NCBI GenBank assembly: GCA_937884755.1
Contig: CAKZYJ010000335.1
Coordinates: 1-58,086, forward strand
DNA length: 58,086 bases
From: an uncultured Flammeovirgaceae bacterium
Lineage (GTDB): Bacteria; Bacteroidota; Bacteroidia; Cytophagales; Cyclobacteriaceae
Reading direction: 5' to 3'
The stretch's first letter is position 1. Every line of letters starts with the position of its first letter. Both the position numbers and the translations under genes were made by a program. The notes beneath the pieces were generated by a model. That model was not told the origin of the DNA and did not search any database. It was given only the letters and a program-made list of their open reading frames with translations. Below, in pieces: positions 52,212 to 58,086 of the stretch.

Positions 52212-54086
52212 CTAGAAGCTATATCTCAAGCTAATAGTATAGTTTCTTTCCGCAGTTGCCCACCCAAACCGATCTACATAGTTAGTATCAAAAATGTTAT
52301 TAATGCCGGCTGAGATGGTCAGCTGATCAAATTTATAAGATACGAAACCATCGAATAGCTCGTAGGCATCTAGGGTAACTTCAGTGCTTTCCGGAGTCTC
52401 TCCCACATGTAAGTGGGTTACTTTTACGAGTAGGTTCGGCGTGGGGGTCGCCGACAGAGCAAAGCCAAATTTATGCTCAGGTATCCTTCTCAAAATCACC
52501 TCATCATTGAGTGATCTGGTTAAGGTATAATGTCCTGAGAGGGTAAGTTGCGGGATAAAAGCATAGCGACCATTAATCTCTATGCCATCCACTTCTCGCT
52601 GTTCATCAAGGTTTACGTATGTACCAGCAGTGAAATCATCGTTGAAGATAAAATCAATAAAGTTTTGGTCTCTTCTATAAAAATATACTACCCCCAGTTG
52701 AAACTTCTCGTCGGATAGCCACTTGAATCCTCCTTCTATGGTTTCCGACTCCTGAGGTTCCAGATCTGGGTTTCCGGCATCCTGAGCCAGAAACCCAAAA
52801 TCTCCGGCATAAAGCTGGTTCAGTGACGGGCTCAAAAAAGAAGTGGCATAAGCGCCTAAAATTTTCAATTTGCTTTTACCCACATTGAATAAGTAGTTAG
52901 GGTTTACGTTCCACACAAAATTGGTTCCGTAAAGGCTGTGGATATTCAAGCGTCCGCCCACTTGTACGTTTACATTGGCAACATCGTAAATGAATGAGGC
53001 GTAAGGGTCAACCATTGTGAAGCTTTCGCTGGCTGCATCCTCCGGCTCCCAAACCGGGCGCTGAAGGTTTACTCCTCCCAGTAACTTAATTTCATTCGTC
53101 AGTTTCTGCTCTAGGAGTACATCAGCTTGGAAGGTACTACCGTTGAACTCACTGATATCACGCTCATTGGGATCTCTGCTTGGGGAGTTGAAAATTCGTT
53201 CATTGGTATGGTACGAAAAGTTTCCTTTTACATTACCCCCTGTCCATTGGTAACTGGAAGATAAGGCAATTTTTAGCAGGGTTTGATCTAGTTCAGCGTC
53301 ATTATCCCTAAAAGCGCCAGCATCAAAATCGCTGGCTATATCATCGTATCCTGCCAATAAGTCCACTGAAAATCGGTTCGTAAACTGATAGCCGAGTCTT
53401 CCGAGAAAGTTCAGGCTCTCGAATCTATCGTTATCGAAATTTTCCGTAGCTAGCGTGTCTCTTGCCGCCGAAAAACCGTCAGAAGATCGGTACGTCCCAC
53501 TTAGCATGTACCGGAGCTTGCCTGAGGTACCATTAACATTAGCGTTAGCCGCGAACGTATTAAAACTACCGTATTCGGCATTCAGCGATCCGGAAGTAGC
53601 TTCGTCGGATGGTTTTTTGAGGGTGATATTGATGACACCTGCGGCCGCTCCCGTACCATAAAGCGAGCTTAAGCCCCCTTTCAACACTTCAATAGATTCC
53701 ACCTGTTCTAGGTCTAACATCCGGAGGTCGAAGGTCTGCGCGGTTCCGGATGGATCGTTAAACGGAATCCCGTCGATGAGTATTAGGGTTTGTTCGCTTT
53801 GGGCACCTCGTATGCGGTAGTTGATGTTGGTTCCAAGGGTAGCGAAATTTCCGTCTATTTGAACACCGGGAATTTCGTTGAGCAAATCAGGAATATCTTT
53901 CCCACCGTTGGCCTCAATGTCCTCTCGGTTTAGTTTGTAAATTGTCTTCCCCGATTTTTCTACGGGGGTTTCAATTTTGTTACCAGTGATGAATACATCA
54001 TCTAATTGGACTGTTTGTAGGGAATCCTGGGCTTGGGCAGCAGTAGCCAGACAAAAGGCAACTGCCCATAAAAAATACGTTTTCAT
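52212..54086 (-). CDS. btuB: BtuB-like TonB-dependent vitamin B12 receptor
   Basis: A 624-aa outer-membrane receptor. Signal peptide residues 1-19 (ends in AAQA); TonB-box-like stretch near LDDVFITGNK; plug about 40-160 with DLLNEIPGVQIDG and VESIEVLKGGLSSLYGTGAAAGVINI. The barrel ends in SLRYSF, with the terminal Phe typical of BAM substrates. The size is that of BtuB. The cobalamin riboswitch upstream (54193-54369) and the divergent B12-type ABC genes make the B12 assignment strong, although the ligand is inferred from context. Confidence 0.9.
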   Translation of the reverse strand: MKTYFLWAVAFCLATAAQAQDSLQTVQLDDVFITGNKIETPVEKSGKTIYKLNREDIEANGGKDIPDLLNEIPGVQIDGNFATLGTNINYRIRGAQSEQTLILIDGIPFNDPSGTAQTFDLRMLDLEQVESIEVLKGGLSSLYGTGAAAGVINITLKKPSDEATSGSLNAEYGSFNTFAANANVNGTSGKLRYMLSGTYRSSDGFSAARDTLATENFDNDRFESLNFLGRLGYQFTNRFSVDLLAGYDDIASDFDAGAFRDNDAELDQTLLKIALSSSYQWTGGNVKGNFSYHTNERIFNSPSRDPNERDISEFNGSTFQADVLLEQKLTNEIKLLGGVNLQRPVWEPEDAASESFTMVDPYASFIYDVANVNVQVGGRLNIHSLYGTNFVWNVNPNYLFNVGKSKLKILGAYATSFLSPSLNQLYAGDFGFLAQDAGNPDLEPQESETIEGGFKWLSDEKFQLGVVYFYRRDQNFIDFIFNDDFTAGTYVNLDEQREVDGIEINGRYAFIPQLTLSGHYTLTRSLNDEVILRRIPEHKFGFALSATPTPNLLVKVTHLHVGETPESTEVTLDAYELFDGFVSYKFDQLTISAGINNIFDTNYVDRFGWATAERNYTISLRYSF

Positions 54087-54192
54087 GGTTAGACTAGACG
54101 TTAAATAACGATCCTCATCATACGGATACTAGAGCCGATAGGGAGGATACCGATAGTATTATGGCTACTTTCACCCGAAGTTTCCACACAAT

Positions 54193-54369
54193 AATTTTTG
54201 TCGGCAGGTCTCCTGACTCGTTCAACGCTGGCTTCCTTCCCATCCGCCGGAGGCGAACAGTGGAGTTTGGTTGGGCCAGCGCTTACTGAACTTACAGTTG
54301 CGGGGACAGTTCCTGATTTTCACAGGATTCCCTTTTAATTTCATGTATCCCGATTGATACACAAAAACC
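54193..54369 (-). ncRNA. Cobalamin (adenosylcobalamin) riboswitch upstream of btuB
   Basis: On the minus strand the region contains the highly conserved cobalamin-box elements: GGGAATCCTGTGAAAATCAG, then ACTGTCCCCGCAACTGTAA, and the 3' conserved AGTCAGGAGACCTGCC. The outer P1 helix is visible: GGTTTTTGT (54369-54361) with ACAAAAATT (54201-54193), using two G-T pairs. It lies 107 bases before the btuB start codon, enough for an expression platform. The effector variant (adenosyl- versus hydroxo- or methyl-cobalamin) is not certain. It should shut down btuB when B12 is sufficient; the divergent btuF gene is not behind it. Confidence 0.95.
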
Positions 54370-54379
54370 GAACTGGGTA

Positions 54380-54387
54380 CAAAGGTA
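54380..54387 (-). promoter_or_regulatory. Candidate -7 promoter element (TACCTTTG) of btuB
   Basis: Exact minus-strand TAnnTTTG match placed just ahead of the P1 helix of the cobalamin riboswitch, so transcription would start at about 54373 and include the whole aptamer. Confidence 0.55.
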
Positions 54388-54551
54388 AGTCTATTCGCGA
54401 GCCGAGGAAGGAAATGGGTATATATATTTTTGAAGTACCCGTAGGCAAGTAACATTACAGGGAATACGTGTGTTTCCGTCGTTGATGTCCTATCTTGCCA
54501 ATTGAATTATACACATAGTCATTCACTATGTACGGATTAACAATAATATTA

Positions 54552-55715
54552 ATGAAAGCAAACTGGATCAGCGCGGCAGTACTAGGGTTCACTGTCACGG
54601 CTTGTTACTCTCCTAACAATCAGTTGGAAGGAAATGAATCGGTAGTGGATGCGTCGGTCGAAACTTCATTTTCTTTTAAGCCCGAGATCACCTACGCCAA
54701 AAACTTTACGATAGAGGCCAACGAGCATTATAAATTAGTGACGGTGCGTAATCCTTGGCAAGAAAGTGACACCCTGTTGTCCCTAGTTTTATACCCAACA
54801 GGTACAGAGGATCCGGCTATTGAACAAGCCGACTTTACCATTCCGGTGCCTATCGAAGAGGTGGTGGCTACCTCCAGCCCTCACATCGGTTACCTCAAGC
54901 TCATAGATGAATTAGACAAAGTTACCGGAGTAGCAGAAGATAAATATCTGTACAATGCTTATATCTACAATAAAGTAAGCCAGGGCGAGGTGGCTCAGGT
55001 AGGTTCCCTGAAAAGCAGTAACCTGGAGATCCTATTAGACGTATCGCCCGATCTGGTGATGAGAACAGGCTACGATAACGTGAGAAATGAAGACGACCGG
55101 TTAATTGAGTCCGGTATTCCCGTTTCTTACAATATTGAGTGGATGGAAACCACCATGTTGGCCCGGGCGGAATGGATTAAGTACGTGGGGGCATTTTTCA
55201 ATAAAGACGCAATGGCCGACTCCATCTTCCGGCAAGTGGAACAGGAATACCTGAACGCCCGATTACTCACGACTAAAGTTGAGAATAGACCTTCGGTGAT
55301 GACCGGAAATAACTTTAAAGGCACCTGGTATATGCCGAGTGCCGATAGCTACTTAACTAAATTGATTCTCGACGCTGGCGGTGATTATCATTACAAAGAT
55401 GAACAGGCCACTGGCAGTCTTCCCCTTAGTTTCGAGGTAGTTCTTGATGACATGATTGAGGCCGATTACTGGATTGGTCCCCGGGCAGAATCGCTGAAAG
55501 AACTGGAGATGATGGACGAGCGATATACGCTTTTTAAAGCTTTTAGAGCGGGAAATGTGTATACGTTCAATGAAAGGATGAGTGAAAATGGGGGCAATGA
55601 CTACTGGGAAAGCGGCATGACTCGCCCTGATCTCATTCTTAAAGACGTTATTAAAATCTTCCATCCTGAACTACTTCCTAACCATCAACTGTACTACTAC
55701 AAAAAGCTACAATAA
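54552..55715 (+). CDS. btuF: Cobalamin/iron-siderophore-type ABC substrate-binding lipoprotein (BtuF-like)
   Basis: A 387-aa lipoprotein from the second ATG at 54552, which gives a proper signal ending at VTAC; the ATG at 54528 adds eight residues. The BtuF/FepB-like fold is shown by VATSSPHIGYLKLIDELDKVTGV (in parts), VGSLKSSNLEILLDVSPDLVM and the C-terminal ISENGGNDYWESG region. It is the first gene of an importer operon together with BtuC- and BtuD-like genes. B12 specificity is inferred from the neighbouring riboswitch and adenosyltransferase; haem or siderophore is the alternative. Confidence 0.85.
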   Translation: MKANWISAAVLGFTVTACYSPNNQLEGNESVVDASVETSFSFKPEITYAKNFTIEANEHYKLVTVRNPWQESDTLLSLVLYPTGTEDPAIEQADFTIPVPIEEVVATSSPHIGYLKLIDELDKVTGVAEDKYLYNAYIYNKVSQGEVAQVGSLKSSNLEILLDVSPDLVMRTGYDNVRNEDDRLIESGIPVSYNIEWMETTMLARAEWIKYVGAFFNKDAMADSIFRQVEQEYLNARLLTTKVENRPSVMTGNNFKGTWYMPSADSYLTKLILDAGGDYHYKDEQATGSLPLSFEVVLDDMIEADYWIGPRAESLKELEMMDERYTLFKAFRAGNVYTFNERMSENGGNDYWESGMTRPDLILKDVIKIFHPELLPNHQLYYYKKLQ

Positions 55716-55723
55716 TCGTTTTT

Positions 55724-56779
55724 TTGAAGTTGACTTCAGGTAATCATCCCATACTGAAACCTTGGCTGATCATACTTGTTGCCTTCGGGGCGATTCTCAG
55801 CCTATTCATGCTTGATCTGAGTTTGGGGAGTGTGAAGATATCGGTAGAAGAATTACTCAACATCATCTCAGGAAAAGCCTCCAAAAAGTCCTGGGAATAC
55901 ATCTTTTTTAATTTCAGGCTCCCCAAAGCAATTACCGCTATGTTAACCGGGGCTGGTATTTCGGTAGCCGGGTTACAGATGCAAACCCTTTTTAGAAACC
56001 CGTTGGCCGGCCCATCGGTATTGGGAATTAGTCACGGTGCAAGCCTGGGCGTAGCCGTCTTTGTCCTTTCTTCTACCGCCATTGGGGCAAGTATTAACTT
56101 GCAAGAAACGTTGGGTAGTTGGGGGCTGGTCCTTTTTGCAGTCAGTGGCTCCACCCTAGTGCTGTTAAGCGTGTTATTTGCTTCGGTCCGCCTGTCAGAT
56201 AGTATTACAGTGCTCATTGTTGGGTTAATGTTTGGTTTCATTACTGGAGCAGTTGTGAATATCTTACAGTACTTCAGTGATCCAGAGTTAATTCAAAATT
56301 TTCTCGTCTGGACATTTGGTAGCCTTTCGGGTGTGGCCTGGTCGCAATTACGGGTCATGGGCCCCATTATCACCTTTGCGCTCTTGGTTTCCCTATTGTA
56401 TTCCAAGCAGATGAACGCCTTACTGTTAGGGGAGAACTATGCCACTGGCGTGGGGGTCAACGTTTCTCGCGCCAGGGTGAAATTGATCCTCACCACCAGT
56501 GTCATGGCTGGTACGATCACTGCGTTTACCGGCCCTATTGCTTTTATCGGCGTGGCGGTACCCCACCTAGCGCGTTTACTGTTCCGCACGTCTAATCACA
56601 AAGTACTGATTCCAGGCACCATGCTATGTGGTATGGTGATCATGCTTATTTGCGATATTGTGTCGCAGGTACCCGGTGCCCAAACCACCCTACCGCTCAA
56701 CTCCGTAACGGCCCTCTTCGGGGCCCCCGTCATTTTGGGGATCATCATCAAAAGCAAGAAAATAAAAGGAGCATTCTAA
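55724..56779 (+). CDS. btuC: FecCD-family ABC permease (BtuC-like)
   Basis: A 351-aa inner-membrane permease with about ten helices. Conserved elements: FRLPKAITAMLTGAGISVAGLQMQTLFRNPLAGPSVLGIS (in sections) and GPIAFIGVAVPHLARLLFRTSNHK, the latter being the EAA-like coupling loop of FecCD permeases. It starts at TTG 55724 (a second TTG is at 55730); no ATG precedes the first helix. It follows btuF by 8 bases, and its TAA overlaps the btuD ATG by one base. Confidence 0.9.
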   Translation: MKLTSGNHPILKPWLIILVAFGAILSLFMLDLSLGSVKISVEELLNIISGKASKKSWEYIFFNFRLPKAITAMLTGAGISVAGLQMQTLFRNPLAGPSVLGISHGASLGVAVFVLSSTAIGASINLQETLGSWGLVLFAVSGSTLVLLSVLFASVRLSDSITVLIVGLMFGFITGAVVNILQYFSDPELIQNFLVWTFGSLSGVAWSQLRVMGPIITFALLVSLLYSKQMNALLLGENYATGVGVNVSRARVKLILTTSVMAGTITAFTGPIAFIGVAVPHLARLLFRTSNHKVLIPGTMLCGMVIMLICDIVSQVPGAQTTLPLNSVTALFGAPVILGIIIKSKKIKGAF

Positions 56780-57864
56780 TGGAAGATATTCCAATGATCA
56801 ACCAAGACGCGGCGCATTTTACTGTTCCTATTCTTCAAACCCACGGCTTAACGGTCGGCTATCAAACGAAGCGTACTATACTCGAACTGGAAAAGGATCT
56901 GAATATAACTATTCACAATGGGGAGCTTGTCTGCCTGATCGGCCCTAACGGTTGTGGCAAGTCAACGCTGATGCGTACCATTGCCGGGCTACAAAAACCC
57001 CTGCGTGGCGACACGTTTATTGCCGAAGTAGACGTAAAAAAGATGAAGCCGCATCAATACGCCAAGCTGTTGAGCCTAGTGTTAACGGATAAAATGCAAG
57101 TGGGAGGGCTGACTGTCATGGATCTGGTGTCCGTAGGGCGTTACCCGTACACCAACTATTTTGCCAAGCTGCGACGCAGTGATCATGAGATCATTGAGCG
57201 CTCGTTGGATAGCGTCCATCTAAACGATTATAAAGATCGGTTTTTTAATGAGTTGAGCGATGGGGAAAAGCAGCGAGTGCTCATCGCCAAGGCCCTGGCC
57301 CAAGACACCCCATTGATTATGCTGGACGAACCCACGGCTCACCTCGATTTACCCACGCGGGTAGAAATCATGAACATCCTTAAACGCTTGGCGAAAGAAA
57401 CTAACAAGGCAATATTTCTATCGACCCACGAGCTAGACCTGGCCCTTCAGACGGCCGATACGATCTGGCTAATGCACCGAGAAGAAAATCTAAGAAGCGG
57501 TGCCCCCGAAGACATGGTGTTATCCGGTATGTTTGAGCGGGTGTTTAAAAGCAATGCTTTTCGATTTGATAAACGCTCTGGCGCTTTCAAAGTGGTGCAT
57601 CCTACCCAAGGCAAAGTATCACTATCCGGAAATGAGGTACCTAGCACTTGGACTCGGCGTGCTCTGGAACGAGAAGGCTATCAAGTGGTAGACGACCCAA
57701 ATGGCTTCTTAAAGGTACAATACGCTAATCACCAGTGGCAGCTAAGCGTTGGCGACCATACGCTTCACTGTCAAAATATTGGTGAACTTCTTCAGACATT
57801 ACGACGCGAAAAGCCCTTCCCAGCCGAAGCTCATCTGCCTAATAAAGATCGAATGGACGCTTAA
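56779..57864 (+). CDS. btuD: ABC ATPase (BtuD-like) with C-terminal extension
   Basis: A 361-aa ATPase from the ATG at 56779, which overlaps the btuC stop as TAATG. Walker A GPNGCGKS at 55-62, signature LSDGEKQR at 159-166, Walker B LIMLDEP at 179-185, D-loop AHLD and switch His217. The core ends near residue 255; a further 105 residues form an extra domain (GAFKVVHPTQGKVSLSG, then SVGDHTLHCQNIGELLQTLRR) not found in classical BtuD. Such extensions exist on some Bacteroidota importer ATPases and may be regulatory. Its function is unknown. Confidence 0.9.
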   Translation: MEDIPMINQDAAHFTVPILQTHGLTVGYQTKRTILELEKDLNITIHNGELVCLIGPNGCGKSTLMRTIAGLQKPLRGDTFIAEVDVKKMKPHQYAKLLSLVLTDKMQVGGLTVMDLVSVGRYPYTNYFAKLRRSDHEIIERSLDSVHLNDYKDRFFNELSDGEKQRVLIAKALAQDTPLIMLDEPTAHLDLPTRVEIMNILKRLAKETNKAIFLSTHELDLALQTADTIWLMHREENLRSGAPEDMVLSGMFERVFKSNAFRFDKRSGAFKVVHPTQGKVSLSGNEVPSTWTRRALEREGYQVVDDPNGFLKVQYANHQWQLSVGDHTLHCQNIGELLQTLRREKPFPAEAHLPNKDRMDA

Positions 57865-57883
57865 GGTTCTTTTTGATTGATCA

Positions 57884-58086
57884 CTACAACTTCTTTTTCC
57901 GCTTATAGAGAAAGAGGTTCCATTTTTCCTCGGCTACTCCGTGCTTATCCATCTCGGCCCGGGCCAGAGTAAAGAAAAGATCCGATAACCGATTGACGTA
58001 GGCCGTAACGTAATCTTCCACACAGTCCGTGTCTTCATCGGCTAAGCTGAACAAGGCGCGTTCTCCCCGTCGGGTTTGGGTACGGC
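57884..58086 (-). CDS. PduO-type ATP:cob(I)alamin adenosyltransferase (C-terminal part)
   Basis: A gene that runs off the right window edge; its TAG stop is at 57884-57886. The visible 67 residues contain RTQTRRGERALFSL and YVNRLSDLFFTLARAEM, matching the R-x-x-x-R-R-x-E and YLNRLSDLLFVLAR elements near the end of PduO/MMAB-type adenosyltransferases, then a basic tail (LYKRKKKL). The enzyme converts imported cobalamin to adenosylcobalamin, which fits the import genes alongside. It converges on btuD with 19 bases between stops. Confidence 0.88.
   Translation of the reverse strand, partial: RTQTRRGERALFSLADEDTDCVEDYVTAYVNRLSDLFFTLARAEMDKHGVAEEKWNLFLYKRKKKL

Noticed and set aside
56626-56778. 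Upstream extension of the BtuD-like frame
   Set aside because: It lies inside the btuC coding sequence in another frame; the TAATG junction at 56777-56781 is the natural start.
1-58086. rRNA, tRNA, CRISPR arrays and insertion sequences
   Set aside because: No clover-leaf-like tRNA, rRNA segments, regularly spaced repeats or transposase genes were noticed in the gaps between genes on either strand; a tRNAscan, Infernal or CRISPR search was not possible.

Overview
The window looks like a chromosomal segment from a member of the Bacteroidota, most likely a marine or soil Cytophagales-type bacterium. Supporting signs are a secreted peptidase with a C-terminal type IX secretion (T9SS) sorting domain, many Bacteroidota-style lipoproteins and TonB-dependent receptors, promoter elements of the TTTG / TAnnTTTG class, weak Shine-Dalgarno sites, and short genes of families typical of this phylum (YHYH, YwqK-like MORN, bestrophin, SCO, GreA/B-like). 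I found no rRNA, tRNA, CRISPR array or intact insertion sequence. This assignment is inference from gene content, not from a search.

Layout. 1-9.2 kb: tail of an upstream gene, a VIT/CCC1-type membrane protein, a TonB-dependent receptor, a stand-alone ParB-domain protein in an AT-rich stretch with a gene remnant behind it, a TPR protein, a LOG-family protein and an orphan helical protein. 9.6-15 kb: a 1295-aa T9SS-exported M6 metallopeptidase with seven Ig-like repeats, then a lipoprotein sulfatase. 15-19.4 kb: two tandem copies of a two-gene cassette (LVIVD-like lipoprotein plus small outer-membrane beta-barrel). 19.4-26.6 kb: MFS exporter/VOC pair, a degenerate GT51-like protein, a nitrilase/helicase pair, and a class-II-synthetase-like orphan with a GreA/B-like factor. 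26.7-33.6 kb: bestrophin, EF-hand lipoprotein, a YHYH-MORN-SCO cassette whose first gene carries a frameshift, two thioredoxin-fold proteins, and small secreted PRC-barrel and PepSY-like proteins. 33.9-41.7 kb: PBP1A, lipid kinase, LpxH-like phosphatase plus glycosyltransferase, GH1 glycosidase and two small orphans. 42-52 kb: DUF255 thioredoxin-domain protein, the two-gene cassette described next, a hybrid histidine kinase, a 5'-nucleotidase/SemiSWEET pair and a MORN protein. 52.2-58.1 kb: a vitamin B12 uptake locus.

The most striking locus is 44350-47247. Its first gene encodes a roughly 10-TM protein with two motifs (D47-x3-H51-x12-H64 and D127-x3-H131-x13-H145) that reproduce the spacing of the copper-C and copper-D ligands of subunit C of particulate methane/ammonia monooxygenases. 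Its second gene encodes an exported protein with a predicted mature N-terminal histidine and the order beta-domain, two TM helices, beta-domain, which is the topology of subunit B. This suggests a distant, previously undescribed relative of the copper membrane monooxygenase (CuMMO) family, possibly with subunits C and A fused. It is inference and needs structure or profile comparison.

The right end is a coherent cobalamin system: a cobalamin riboswitch (54193-54369, minus strand) upstream of a BtuB-like receptor, a divergent BtuF/BtuC/BtuD-like ABC importer, and a converging PduO-type cobalamin adenosyltransferase cut by the window edge.
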